NCBI RefSeq assembly: GCF_001556105.1
Contig: NZ_LSIF01000026.1
Location: 22,405-86,404 of the forward strand
Reading direction: 5' to 3'
From: Pseudoxanthomonas mexicana
Lineage (GTDB): Bacteria; Pseudomonadota; Gammaproteobacteria; Xanthomonadales; Xanthomonadaceae
DNA length: 64,000 nt
Below are positions 46,418 to 55,407 of the stretch, piece after piece; position 1 is the stretch's first letter; each line of letters opens with the position of its first letter. Under the pieces are notes generated by a model that saw only the letters and a list, made by a program, of their open reading frames with translations, ran no database searches and was not told where the DNA came from. The translations under genes were made by a program, and so were the position numbers.

Positions 46418-46990
46418 ATGGACGACGTGCAAGGCCGCATCCACTTCCCCGGCAATCCCTGGCCGGAGGGCCACGCGCTGACGGAATTTGCATGGACTGC
46501 GCGCGTGGCCGATGGCGTGGTGTGGTGCGACCTGCACCTGCGCAGCGCGGCCTACTACGCCGAGCGCGATATCGAGCTTGACGGGAACGACGACGAGGAC
46601 CACGACAGCAGCTGGGAGGCCCCCGGCGTCTGGGGCAACTACCACCGCTGCACGCTGTCCTCGACGTTCTGGGACGAGGACGGCGGCTTCGCCCTCTGTC
46701 CCGTCGCTGCATTCACGCCCGCGTGGCTGGATGGCCGGACATTCGAAGTCGACGCGATTGCCGGCGGCACGCTGGACGGCATCGAACTGGATGAACTTGC
46801 CTTCCATCTCTACCTGCTCGGCCACGACAGCGTGGCCAACCATCGCATCGCCTTCCAGCGCGTCGGCGACAGCGACCGCTTCGACATCACCTGGTCGGGC
46901 GACATCGCCCTGACCTACGCCGGCGACGATGCCCTCCAACACCGCTTCGAGGCCCGCGTGCCCGGCGTACCCTTTCCCACGCTTTCCTGA
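46418..46990 (+). CDS. Acidic soluble protein of unknown function
   Basis: A 190-residue protein that I do not recognise. It is strongly acidic (ELDGNDDEDHDSSWE) and rich in aromatic residues, with no signal peptide or membrane segment. It is 10 bases after yggS and 10 bases before proC, so it is likely part of that operon. Confidence 0.7.
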   Translation: MDDVQGRIHFPGNPWPEGHALTEFAWTARVADGVVWCDLHLRSAAYYAERDIELDGNDDEDHDSSWEAPGVWGNYHRCTLSSTFWDEDGGFALCPVAAFTPAWLDGRTFEVDAIAGGTLDGIELDELAFHLYLLGHDSVANHRIAFQRVGDSDRFDITWSGDIALTYAGDDALQHRFEARVPGVPFPTLS

Positions 46991-47000
46991 CGAGCCCGCC

Positions 47001-47843
47001 ATGACCGCTTCCCACGCCCCCCTGCTGACGCATCCCCTCGCCTTCATCGGCGGCGGCAACATGGCGCGCAGCCTGATCGGCGGCCTGATCAAGCGCGGCG
47101 CCGATCCGTCGCGCATCCGCGTGGCCGAACCCGCCGACGCGCTACGCGCCGCGCTGGCCGCGGACTTCGGCGTGCAGGTGTTCACCGACGCCAGCGATGC
47201 CGCGCATGGCGCCGACACCTGGCTGTTCGCGGTGAAGCCGCAGGTGATGCGCACGGTGTGCGAAACCCTGTCGCCGCTGGCACAGGCACAGCGGCCGCTG
47301 GCCATCTCGATCGCCGCCGGCATCACCACCACGCAGATGCAACGCTGGCTGGGTGGCGGCATGCCGGTCGTTCGCAGCATGCCGAACACCCCGGCGCTGC
47401 TCGGCGCCGGCGTCACCGGACTGCTCGCCAGCGAGGAGGTCGACGACGCCGGCCGCCAGCGCACCGAACTGCTGCTGTCCGCCGCCGGTCCGACCGTGTG
47501 GATCGACACCGAGGCCAAGATGGACGCCGTCACCGGTGTGTCCGGCAGCGGCCCTGCTTATGTCTTTCTGCTGGCCGAGGCAATGGAAAACGCCGCGAAG
47601 GTCGAGGGGCTTTCCGACGAGGCGGCACGCACGCTGGTCCTGCAGACCATCCTGGGCGCGGCACGGATGCTGACCGAAAGCGGCGAGCCGCCCGCCGAAC
47701 TCCGCCGCCGCGTCACCTCGCCGAACGGCACCACGCAGGCCGCCATCGAGACGTTCCGGGCCGGCGGCTTCGAAGCCCTGGTGGCGAAGGCCGTGCATGC
47801 GGCGACGGTGCGTGGCGGCGAACTGTCGGCGGCGAACGAGTGA
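47001..47843 (+). CDS. proC: Pyrroline-5-carboxylate reductase
   Basis: A 280-residue proline-synthesis enzyme. It has the Rossmann motif FIGGGNMARSLIGGL, VRSMPNTPALLGAGVTGL, and the signature VSGSGPAYVFLLAEAMENAA near residue 170. The ATG at 47001 gives the family start. It follows yggS as in many gammaproteobacteria; yggT is not present next to it. Confidence 0.95.
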   Translation: MTASHAPLLTHPLAFIGGGNMARSLIGGLIKRGADPSRIRVAEPADALRAALAADFGVQVFTDASDAAHGADTWLFAVKPQVMRTVCETLSPLAQAQRPLAISIAAGITTTQMQRWLGGGMPVVRSMPNTPALLGAGVTGLLASEEVDDAGRQRTELLLSAAGPTVWIDTEAKMDAVTGVSGSGPAYVFLLAEAMENAAKVEGLSDEAARTLVLQTILGAARMLTESGEPPAELRRRVTSPNGTTQAAIETFRAGGFEALVAKAVHAATVRGGELSAANE

Positions 47844-47886
47844 TGCGGCGCGCCGATCCTTCCACCGTTCACGCCGAGGCCTGCCC

Positions 47887-48339
47887 ATGAAACGGATCGT
47901 CTTGCTGCTGACCGCCGCCCTGCTGGCCGCCTGCTCGGGCGGTGAAGCACCACGCACTGCCGAGTTCGTGCAGGCGACGCCGGCCGAGGCGGACTTCGGC
48001 GACCTGCGCGTGCGCTACAACGCCTTGCCGACGCTGTCGCTGAGCGAAGCCGTCGCCAGGGAGTACGGCGTGCCTCGTGATGCGGGCACGGCGCTCGTGT
48101 TGGTGGCGCTGCGCAAGGTGGCAGGCGGTGAGGAGGTCGATGCGGACGGCGACGTCATCGTCAGCGCGCACGACCTGTCCGGCGCGCGACAGGCCATCAC
48201 GCTGCGCAAGGTGGATGCCGGCGGCTACATGGACCACATCGGCACCGCGCGCATCTCGCCACGCGACTCCTACCGCTTCGAGGTGGTGGTGACGTCGGGT
48301 GGGCGCACGGAAACGGTGAAGTTCCAGCGGAATTTCTGA
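47887..48339 (+). CDS. DUF4426 family lipoprotein
   Basis: A 150-residue exported protein with lipobox LLAAC (C16). The body has DFGDLRVRYNALPTLSLS and SPRDSYRFEVVVTSGG, typical of DUF4426. The family follows proC/yggT in pseudomonads; function is unknown. It closes this operon; a REP-like element follows. Confidence 0.78.
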   Translation: MKRIVLLLTAALLAACSGGEAPRTAEFVQATPAEADFGDLRVRYNALPTLSLSEAVAREYGVPRDAGTALVLVALRKVAGGEEVDADGDVIVSAHDLSGARQAITLRKVDAGGYMDHIGTARISPRDSYRFEVVVTSGGRTETVKFQRNF

Positions 48340-48361
48340 GACCTCGCAGCACTGGCCCGTT

Positions 48362-48425
48362 GTGGGAGCGACGTAAGTCGCGATAGGCCACCGCGGTGCT
48401 TCATCGCGACTTACGTCGCTCCCAC
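48362..48425. repeat. REP-like inverted repeat, copy 2
   Basis: Perfect 23-base arms (48362-48384 and 48403-48425), starting GTGGGAGCGACGTAAG, with an 18-base loop. It lies between convergent genes (DUF4426 and the BtuF-like gene). Confidence 0.9.
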
Positions 48426-48454
48426 GTCAGACCATCCGTACATGGAGAACCGCC

Positions 48455-49252
48455 TCAACGATGGCGCGATGCCCATCGCTGGATGATCGCCGCGATCGCC
48501 TGTACGCCATCGGTCAGCGCCGCCGGGCCGGGCTGCAGGATCAGCGGCGACTTGATTTCGTGCAGTTCGCCGTCGCGCACCGCCGGAATGGCGTCCCAGC
48601 CGGGACGCGCGGCGACGCGGTCGGGTCGGAACTTCTTGCCGCACCACGAGCCGAGGATGATGTCGGGCGCGCGGCGGACCACTTCGCTGCCGTCGGCGAG
48701 GATGCGGTGCTTGGCCAGCGATTCCTTCGCCATCTCCGGAAAGACATCGTCGCCCCCGGCGATGCCGATCAGCTCCGATACCCAGCGGATGCCGGTGATC
48801 TGCGGCTCGTCCCACTCCTCGAAGTAGACCGTCGGCCGGCGCGGCAGCCGCGCGGCCTGCGCACGTACCTCGTCCAGCCCGCGCTGCAGCGCGTCGGCAT
48901 AGTCGTTCGCGCGGGCCGCAGCGCCGACCAGCGCACCCAGCCGCCGCACGTAGTCGACGATGCCGTCCACGCTGCGGTGGTTGCTGATCCACACCTCGAC
49001 GCCCTGCCGCACCAGTTCGGCGGCGATATCGGCCTGGATATCAGAGAAGCCGATGGCCAGGTCCGGCTGCAGCTTCAGGATTTCGCCGATCTTGGCGCTG
49101 GTGAACGCACTGACCTTCGGCTTTTCCTTGCGCGCCTGTGGCGGACGCACGGTGAAGCCGCTGATGCCGACGATGCGGTCCTGCTCACCGAGCGCGTACA
49201 GCGTCTCGGTCGGCTCCTCGGTCAGGCAGACAATGCGTCGCGGACCGGTCAT
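48455..49252 (-). CDS. BtuF-like cobalamin/metal-complex binding protein
   Basis: A 265-residue protein of the periplasmic-binding TroA/BtuF fold. It shows PRRIVCLTEEPTETLYALG, DRIVGISGFTVRPP, LKLQPDLAIGFSDIQADI and VYFEEWDEPQITGIRWV. It has no visible signal peptide at this start, unlike classical BtuF. No btuC or btuD gene is nearby. Ligand is inferred from the family only. Confidence 0.8.
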   Translation of the reverse strand: MTGPRRIVCLTEEPTETLYALGEQDRIVGISGFTVRPPQARKEKPKVSAFTSAKIGEILKLQPDLAIGFSDIQADIAAELVRQGVEVWISNHRSVDGIVDYVRRLGALVGAAARANDYADALQRGLDEVRAQAARLPRRPTVYFEEWDEPQITGIRWVSELIGIAGGDDVFPEMAKESLAKHRILADGSEVVRRAPDIILGSWCGKKFRPDRVAARPGWDAIPAVRDGELHEIKSPLILQPGPAALTDGVQAIAAIIQRWASRHR

Positions 49253-49266
49253 GGCGACGTACCCAC

Positions 49267-49335
49267 TGTGGGAGCGACGTCAGTCGCGAGCTCTTGGCTC
49301 TGCAGGAAAAGCTCGCGACTGACGTCGCTCCCACA
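49267..49335. repeat. REP-like inverted repeat, copy 3
   Basis: Perfect 26-base arms (49267-49292 and 49310-49335) with a 17-base loop. The arm begins TGTGGGAGCGACGTCAG. It sits between pdxH and the BtuF-like gene, both on the minus strand. Confidence 0.9.
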
Positions 49336-49352
49336 AGGACACGAGGTATCCC

Positions 49353-49955
49353 TCACGGAAACAGCATCCGTTTGCCCCACGCACCAGCGGCACCGCGCTC
49401 GTAGCGCCAGCGCTCGTGCAGTCGGAACTGCGCGCCGTACCAGAACTCGATCGCCTCCGGCGCCACCCGGTAGCCGCTCCAGCCGTCGGGACGCGGGACA
49501 TCGCGGTCGGCGAAGCGCGCTTCCACCTCGGCCATGCGCGCCTCGAAGGCCTCGTGCGAATCCAGCGTCTCAGACTGGATCGACGCCCACGCGCCGAGCT
49601 GGCTCTGGCGTGGACGCGAGGCGAAATAGGCATCGGCCTCGGCATTGCTGACCGATGCCACCATGCCTTCCAGGCGTACCTGGATGCCGGCCTCGCGCAG
49701 ACTGCGCCACAGGAACAGCAGCGCGGCGTGCGGGTTGTCGTGCAGGTCACGACCCTTCTGGCTGTGCGTATGCGTGTAGAAGACGAAGCCGCGTTCGTCG
49801 AATGCCTTCAGCAGCACGGTGCGCGCGGAGGGACGGCCGTCCGTCGTGGCGGTCGCGACGGTCATCGCGTTCGGTTCGACTTCGGTGCCCGCGGCCTTCG
49901 CTTCATCGAACAGCGCAGCGAACGTGGACAGGGCTTCGGCGTACAGGTCGGTCAT
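49353..49955 (-). CDS. pdxH: Pyridoxamine 5'-phosphate oxidase
   Basis: A 200-residue FMN enzyme making PLP. It has [22 protein letters not shown] (split by the strand turn), [26 protein letters not shown] and the C-terminal [11 protein letters not shown]. The ATG at 49955 gives the usual length. It diverges from the kinase gene. Confidence 0.95.
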   Translation of the reverse strand: MTDLYAEALSTFAALFDEAKAAGTEVEPNAMTVATATTDGRPSARTVLLKAFDERGFVFYTHTHSQKGRDLHDNPHAALLFLWRSLREAGIQVRLEGMVASVSNAEADAYFASRPRQSQLGAWASIQSETLDSHEAFEARMAEVEARFADRDVPRPDGWSGYRVAPEAIEFWYGAQFRLHERWRYERGAAGAWGKRMLFP

Positions 49956-50005
49956 GACATCGTCGGGGCAGCGCCCGCACCTCGGGCATGCGCTATTGTC
50001 GCGCG

Positions 50006-50821
50006 ATGACACAGGCAACGCATCCCGATGGCTTTCCCGACACGTTCGTCGCCGAGGCACTGGCCGCCGCGCGCGCGCGGCCGGTCCGCACGCCGGTGTT
50101 CGCCATCAGCGGCCTGCAAGGCAGTGGCAAATCGACGCTGGCCGCGCAGATCGCCGCGCGTGCGGAGGCGGAAGGCATGCGCGTGGCGGTGCTGTCGCTC
50201 GACGACCTGTACCTGACCCGTGCCCAGCGCCAGCGCCTCGCGGTCGAGATCCATCCGCTGCTGGCGACGCGGGGTCCGCCCGGCACGCACGACGTGGCAC
50301 TGGGTTGCCGCGTGCTGGATGCGTTGAAAGCCGGCGAGAACGTCGCACTGCCGCGCTTCGACAAGCTGGCCGACGACCGCGTGGAAGACGCGGCGTGGAT
50401 ACGCGTGCAGGGACGCGTCGACCTGGTGCTGTTCGAAGGCTGGTGCGTGGGCGCGACGGCCGAAGCGGCCCCGGCGCTGGCGGAGCCGATCAATACGCTG
50501 GAGCGCGACGAGGATGCGGACGGTCGCTGGCGGCATTACTGCAACGAGGCCCTGCGCCGCGATTATCCCGCGCTGTGGTCGCGCCTCGATGCGCTGTGGC
50601 TTCTGCAGCCGCCTGGCTTCGACATCGTGCGGACCTGGCGCTGGCAGCAGGAGCAGGCGCTGGCCGCGCGGGATCCCGCGCGCCGCGGCATGGACCGGGC
50701 GCAGCTGGACAGGTTCATCCAGCACTACGAGCGCACCAGCCGGCATCTGCTGGTGACGCTGCCGGCGACGGCGGATCGCGTGATTCCGCTGGATGAGGAC
50801 CGCAGGCCTGTCGTTGCATAG
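50006..50821 (+). CDS. P-loop kinase, D-glycerate 3-kinase-like
   Basis: A 271-residue kinase with Walker [17 protein letters not shown] and [37 protein letters not shown] and LFEGWCVG match the glycerate kinase/YggC family. It would phosphorylate glycerate or a related small molecule. ATG 50006 is chosen over 49988. Confidence 0.85.
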   Translation: MTQATHPDGFPDTFVAEALAAARARPVRTPVFAISGLQGSGKSTLAAQIAARAEAEGMRVAVLSLDDLYLTRAQRQRLAVEIHPLLATRGPPGTHDVALGCRVLDALKAGENVALPRFDKLADDRVEDAAWIRVQGRVDLVLFEGWCVGATAEAAPALAEPINTLERDEDADGRWRHYCNEALRRDYPALWSRLDALWLLQPPGFDIVRTWRWQQEQALAARDPARRGMDRAQLDRFIQHYERTSRHLLVTLPATADRVIPLDEDRRPVVA

Positions 50822-50829
50822 AGGCAGGT

Positions 50830-50896
50830 TGTGGGAGCGACGTAAGTCGCGATGAAGGCGTCCGGACACATCATCGCGACTTACGTCGCTCCCACA
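50830..50896. repeat. REP-like inverted repeat, copy 4
   Basis: Perfect 26-base arms (50830-50855 and 50871-50896) with a 15-base loop, same arm start as copy 2. It lies between the convergent kinase and dodecin genes. Confidence 0.9.
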
Positions 50897-50923
50897 CGCG
50901 GCGATCGATTCCCGCGCTGCGCC

Positions 50924-51127
50924 TCACGCCACCACGAAGGTGATCCGCAGGTTGACGCGCCACTCCTGCACGTTGCCGCCGTCGTCGGTGACGACCTTGA
51001 TCTCGTTGACCCAGGCGCCCTTGATGTTCTTCACGGTTTCCGAGGTCTTCTTCAGGCCCACCTTGACGGCATCCTCCATGCTGGTCTTCGACGACGCGTT
51101 GACTTCGATGATCTTGGCGACGGACAT
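50924..51127 (-). CDS. Dodecin
   Basis: A 67-residue flavin-binding dodecamer subunit. VAKIIEVNASSKTSMEDAV and GAWVNEIKVVTDDGGNVQEW match the family. Dodecins store or buffer flavins. AGGAG lies about 8 bases before the start on the minus strand. Confidence 0.93.
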   Translation of the reverse strand: MSVAKIIEVNASSKTSMEDAVKVGLKKTSETVKNIKGAWVNEIKVVTDDGGNVQEWRVNLRITFVVA

Positions 51128-51236
51128 GGCGCACTCCTCGTTGATTGCCCGGCACGGTGCCGGAAGGCCACCGTAGTCCCGCCGGCGTTAAGTCCGTGCC
51201 ACGCACGCGGGTGGGCGGTGTAGCATCTCCCCCATC

Positions 51237-51779
51237 ATGAATCCGGCCCCCAACCTGATCCTGGTCGGCCCCACCGGGGCGGGCAAGACCTCCATCGGCA
51301 AGCGCGTGGCCGAGCGCTTCGGGCTGGTGTTCGTGGACGCGGACCAGGCCATCGTCGAGCGCACCGGCGCCAGCATCGCCACGCTGTTCGAGCACGTCGG
51401 CGAAGCCGGCTTCCGCGAGCGCGAAAAGGCCATCCTGGACGAACTGCTGGCCGGGCACGGCCAGCTGATCTCGACCGGCGGTGGTGCCGTGCTGGATGCC
51501 GACAATCGGATACAGATGAAACAACGCGGCTACGTGGTCTACCTGCAGGTCAGCGTGGAGGCCCAGCTGAAGCGCCTCGGCCGCTGCACCAACCGTCCGC
51601 TGCTGCAACGGCCGGACCGCGAACAGGTGCTGCACGACATGGCGGTGGCGCGCGAGCCGCTCTACCGCGAGGTCGCCGACCTGACCCTGGACACCGACGG
51701 CCTGACGCCCCCCGAGGCGACGGCCCGCCTGACCCAGTTGCTGGCGCATCGCTGGCAATCCATCGAAGAGAACGCATGA
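51237..51779 (+). CDS. aroK: Shikimate kinase
   Basis: A 180-residue kinase of aromatic amino-acid synthesis. Walker [16 protein letters not shown], the shikimate-binding [18 protein letters not shown] and the lid NRPLL are seen. The stop overlaps the aroB start (ATGA). Confidence 0.95.
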   Translation: MNPAPNLILVGPTGAGKTSIGKRVAERFGLVFVDADQAIVERTGASIATLFEHVGEAGFREREKAILDELLAGHGQLISTGGGAVLDADNRIQMKQRGYVVYLQVSVEAQLKRLGRCTNRPLLQRPDREQVLHDMAVAREPLYREVADLTLDTDGLTPPEATARLTQLLAHRWQSIEENA

Positions 51780-52879
51780 GCCACGCACGTACCGTCGATG
51801 TCGGCGGCGAAACCCCCTATTCCATCGCCATCGGCCCCGGCCTGCTGGCCGACGGCACCGCGCTGGCGCAGCACGTGCGCGGTCGCCACGTGCTGCTGGT
51901 CAGCGACTCCATCGTCGCGCCGCTGTACGCCGGCACCGTGCGCGAAGCCCTGCACGCCGCGCGGCCGGACCTGGCCATCGGCACCTTCATCCTGCCGGCC
52001 GGTGAGGAATCGAAGACGCTGGCCCACTTCGGCCATGCCATCGACGCGCTGGCGACGCTCGGCGCCACCCGCGACGCCTGCGTGATCGCGCTCGGCGGCG
52101 GCGTGGTCGGTGACCTCGCCGGCTTCGCGGCGGCGTGCTGGATGCGCGGCGTCGATTGCGTGCAGGTGCCGACGACACTGCTGTCGATGGTGGACTCGTC
52201 GGTCGGCGGCAAGACCGCCGTCGACATTCCGCAGGGCAAGAACCTGGTCGGCGCGTTCCATCCGCCGCGCGCGGTGTTCGCCGACACCGGTGCGCTGGAG
52301 ACGCTGCCGCCGCGCGAACTGCGTGCCGGGCTGGCGGAGGTGATCAAGTACGGCGCGATCCGCGACGCCCGCTTCTTCCAGTGGCTGGAACAGGAGCGCA
52401 CTGCGTTGCTGGCGATGGACGGCGACGCGCTGGCACTGGCCATTGCCGCCAGCTGCGAGCACAAGGCGGAGATCGTCGCCCGCGACCCGCTGGAGAAGGG
52501 CGAACGCGCACTGTTGAACTTCGGCCACACCTTCGGCCATGCCATGGAGACCGAACAGGGCTACGGCGGCGTGGGCAACGACAACCTCAACCATGGCGAA
52601 GCGGTCTCGGTCGGCATGGCGCTGGCCGCGCGGCTGTCGGCCGACCTCGGCATGGCGCCCGCCGCCGACGCCGACCGCCTGGAGCGCCTGCTGGTGGACT
52701 ACGGCCTGCCGGTCCGCATTCCTGCCGGACTGCCGCCCGAAGCGCTGCTGGCCCGCATGCGCCTGGACAAGAAGAACCTGGCCGGCCGCCTGCGCCTGGT
52801 GCTGTGGCGCGGCCTGGGCCAGGCCGAGGTGGTGCCGGACGTGGACGAGGCCCGCGTGCTGGCGATCCTGTCCGCCTGA
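51776..52879 (+). CDS. aroB: 3-dehydroquinate synthase
   Basis: A 367-residue NAD- and zinc-dependent enzyme. It has [31 protein letters not shown] (active-site loop, first part), [19 protein letters not shown] (split) and [17 protein letters not shown] with metal-binding His. It is translationally coupled to aroK. Confidence 0.95.
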   Translation: MSHARTVDVGGETPYSIAIGPGLLADGTALAQHVRGRHVLLVSDSIVAPLYAGTVREALHAARPDLAIGTFILPAGEESKTLAHFGHAIDALATLGATRDACVIALGGGVVGDLAGFAAACWMRGVDCVQVPTTLLSMVDSSVGGKTAVDIPQGKNLVGAFHPPRAVFADTGALETLPPRELRAGLAEVIKYGAIRDARFFQWLEQERTALLAMDGDALALAIAASCEHKAEIVARDPLEKGERALLNFGHTFGHAMETEQGYGGVGNDNLNHGEAVSVGMALAARLSADLGMAPAADADRLERLLVDYGLPVRIPAGLPPEALLARMRLDKKNLAGRLRLVLWRGLGQAEVVPDVDEARVLAILSA

Positions 52880-52892
52880 CAGCCGGTCCGGC

Positions 52893-52898
52893 TAAAAT
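52893..52898 (+). promoter_or_regulatory. Candidate -10 element for the WGR-hemE unit
   Basis: TAAAAT, only 7 bases before the WGR-protein ATG. If used it would give a leaderless or near-leaderless mRNA. Confidence 0.3.
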
Positions 52899-52904
52899 GC
52901 CGCC

Positions 52905-53159
52905 ATGCGCGTCTTCCTCCAGCAACGCCCCGATGCGGGCGAAGCCCCCCGCTACGTCCAGCTGACCCTGCAGCCCGATCTGTTCGGCGGCTGGGAGCTC
53001 TTGCGCGAAAGCGGACAGATCGGCGGCCGCGCGGCGCTGAAGCGCGAGCAGTACCTGCTGCAGGACGAAGCGAACGCCGCCTTCGAGAAGGCCCGCGACA
53101 GCCACCTCAAGCGCGGCTTCCAGCTGATGTTCGCCCGCGGCGCCGACGCGCCCAAGTAA
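52905..53159 (+). CDS. Stand-alone WGR-domain protein
   Basis: An 84-residue protein made of little else but a WGR-like domain. Key parts are [35 protein letters not shown] and the closing [19 protein letters not shown] domains occur in PARPs and in bacterial regulators and bind nucleic acid or mediate domain contacts. It lies 25 bases after aroB and 19 before hemE. Confidence 0.75.
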   Translation: MRVFLQQRPDAGEAPRYVQLTLQPDLFGGWELLRESGQIGGRAALKREQYLLQDEANAAFEKARDSHLKRGFQLMFARGADAPK

Positions 53160-53178
53160 CTTCCCCCCGGATTCCCCG

Positions 53179-54249
53179 ATGACCGACTTGAAGAACGATC
53201 GCTTCCTGCGCGCCCTGCGCCGCGAACCCGTGGATCGCACGCCCGTGTGGCTGATGCGCCAGGCCGGCCGCTACCTGCCGGAGTACCGCGCCACGCGCAA
53301 GGCGGCCGGCAGCTTCCTCGGCATGGCCAAGAACCCGGACGTCGCCTGCGAGGTGACCCTGCAGCCGCTGCGCCGTTTCGACCTGGACGCGGCGATCCTG
53401 TTCTCGGACATCCTGACCATTCCCGACGCAATGGGCCTGGGCCTGTACTTCGTCGAGGGCGAAGGCCCGAAGTTCGAGCGCACCGTGCGCAGCGCCGCCG
53501 ACGCGGCGAAGCTGGGCGTGCCGGACATGGAAACCGAGCTGCGCTACGTGATGGACGCGGTGCGCGTGATCCGCCGCGAGCTGGACGGCAAGGTGCCGCT
53601 GATCGGTTTTTCCGGCAGCCCGTGGACGCTGGCCTGCTACATGGTCGAAGGCGGCGGCAGCAAGGACTTCGCCCGCATCAAGGCGATGGCGCTCAACGAC
53701 CCGGACACACTGCATCGCCTGCTGTCGGTCAACACCGATGCGGTGATCGCTTATCTGGCTGCACAGCGCGCGGCCGGCGCGCAGGCGCTGCAGGTGTTCG
53801 ACACCTGGGGCGGCGTGCTGAGCCCGGCGATGTACCGCGAATTCTCGCTGCCCTACCTGCAGCGCATCGCACGGGAACTCAATCGCGGCGAAGGCGCCGA
53901 CAAGACTCCGCTGATCCTGTTCGGCAAGGGCACGGCCGCCTACCTGGAAGAGCTGGCCGCGAGCGGCGCCGACGGCGTGGGCGTGGACTGGCTGGTCGAA
54001 CTGGGCGACGCCGCGCGCCGTACGCAGGGCAAGGTGGCGCTGCAGGGCAACCTGGACCCGGCCACGCTGTACGGCTCACCCGACGCGATCCGCCGCGAGG
54101 TGCGCCGCGCCCTGGACAGCTACCGCGACGGCAACGGCGGTTCGCGCGACGGCCACGTGTTCAACCTGGGCCACGGCATGTCGCCCGACATGAATCCCGA
54201 CCACGTCGCCGTGCTGGTGGACGAAGTCCACGCCTACAGCGCACGCTGA
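53179..54249 (+). CDS. hemE: Uroporphyrinogen decarboxylase
   Basis: A 356-residue haem-synthesis enzyme. The substrate-binding [18 protein letters not shown] is at the N-terminus, followed by [14 protein letters not shown] and [38 protein letters not shown] is close to the C-terminus. Length is typical. Confidence 0.96.
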   Translation: MTDLKNDRFLRALRREPVDRTPVWLMRQAGRYLPEYRATRKAAGSFLGMAKNPDVACEVTLQPLRRFDLDAAILFSDILTIPDAMGLGLYFVEGEGPKFERTVRSAADAAKLGVPDMETELRYVMDAVRVIRRELDGKVPLIGFSGSPWTLACYMVEGGGSKDFARIKAMALNDPDTLHRLLSVNTDAVIAYLAAQRAAGAQALQVFDTWGGVLSPAMYREFSLPYLQRIARELNRGEGADKTPLILFGKGTAAYLEELAASGADGVGVDWLVELGDAARRTQGKVALQGNLDPATLYGSPDAIRREVRRALDSYRDGNGGSRDGHVFNLGHGMSPDMNPDHVAVLVDEVHAYSAR

Positions 54250-54279
54250 CGCACCCGTTCCACCCGCCGGAGTGACGCA

Positions 54280-54915
54280 ATGGAATGCCGCCACCTGCTT
54301 GCCCCCGCCGCCGCCGGCCTGCTGCTGGTCGCCGCGGCGCGCGTCCGTGCCGAGGACGCGGGCGCGCCACGCGTCCTGCACGTGGCCGGCGGCGACTTTC
54401 CCGCGCTGGTGATGGTCGTGCCCGGCGAACACGCCGCTTACGGCCTGGACGCGATGCCCGGCTGCGACCGCATCCGCGCCCGCCGCATCGACGAACTGGC
54501 GCCGGGATGGCGTGCACGCGTTGCGCGCGTCGAGCTGGACTGCGAAGACACCCTGGCCGACGATGAGCGCGAGACGCTCACCGCCGTCAGCGCGCGCGCC
54601 GAACTGCATGCCGATCGCGTGCAGTTCGCCGGCCAGCCGGTGACCGAAGTGCGATTGATGGATTCGCAGCGATGGGGCGATCACCAGTACGTGCTGGCCG
54701 TTCCTTTCGCCACGGCGGGACCGGCAATCCGTCGCTTCGTCGAAGACCGCTGCCTCGCGAGAACGCTGGCGGACGAAACGCCTGCCGCCGCCTGCACCAT
54801 GCTGCAGGCCGATGACGGCTACTACCTGCCCGCGGGCGATGCGGGCGGCATCTGGATCCATGCCGACAGCGAGGACGCCGGTCGCACGCTGTATGTCGAA
54901 GCCTGGGCGGACTGA
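54280..54915 (+). CDS. Secreted protein of unknown function
   Basis: A 211-residue protein with a signal-like N-terminus (LLAPAAAGLLLVAAARVRA). No domain is recognised. It has four Cys after the signal region that may pair (GCDR, DCED, RCLA, ACTM). A second small secreted gene follows after 4 bases, so the two are probably co-transcribed. Confidence 0.68.
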   Translation: MECRHLLAPAAAGLLLVAAARVRAEDAGAPRVLHVAGGDFPALVMVVPGEHAAYGLDAMPGCDRIRARRIDELAPGWRARVARVELDCEDTLADDERETLTAVSARAELHADRVQFAGQPVTEVRLMDSQRWGDHQYVLAVPFATAGPAIRRFVEDRCLARTLADETPAAACTMLQADDGYYLPAGDAGGIWIHADSEDAGRTLYVEAWAD

Positions 54916-54919
54916 ACCG

Positions 54920-55402
54920 ATGCGCCGTTGGCGGCTGCTGTGCCTGCTGGCCTCGGCGTCGTTCGCGCGGGCCAGCGAGCCCGCCACGTTTGCCGGCCAC
55001 TATGGCCATGGTGCAACCCACGACGCCGACGAGGTCGTGTGGACCGTGGAAGCCCTCGGCGGACACTGGCGCATCGTGCGCACGGCCGATGGCGAGGCCC
55101 ATGACGCGCATCGCCTGCAGGCCCGCGGACGCGAGGCGTTCTGGACCCGCATGGGATGGCCCGCCGACAGCAGCGCGGATGCCGACTGCATGAGCTGGGG
55201 CCAGAAACCGGCGTCGCTGGACGACCTGCTGGCCGACACGCCGCCTGCCGCTGCCGCCGCCGGCGAGGACTACGGCTTGGGCGTGCTGTGCCGCGTGCCC
55301 TTGGCGGCGCGGATCAAGACAGGCTGGCTCGGTGGCCAGGCAAGCGACTGGTTCTACTACGACCCGATCGCCGGCGTGATGGAACTGAAGCGGTTGCGCT
55401 GA
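54920..55402 (+). CDS. Secreted protein of unknown function
   Basis: A 160-residue protein with a short signal peptide (RRWRLLCLLASASFARA, cleavage near ARA-SEP). Two Cys (DCMS, LCRV) could form a disulfide. No family is recognised. It follows the previous secreted gene closely and ends 5 bases before the convergent unknown gene. Confidence 0.68.
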   Translation: MRRWRLLCLLASASFARASEPATFAGHYGHGATHDADEVVWTVEALGGHWRIVRTADGEAHDAHRLQARGREAFWTRMGWPADSSADADCMSWGQKPASLDDLLADTPPAAAAAGEDYGLGVLCRVPLAARIKTGWLGGQASDWFYYDPIAGVMELKRLR

Positions 55403-55407
55403 ACGCG

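Noticed and set aside
48362..50896. CRISPR array
   Set aside because: The repeats are isolated hairpins between genes, separated by whole genes, not regularly spaced direct repeats with spacers, and no cas gene is present.
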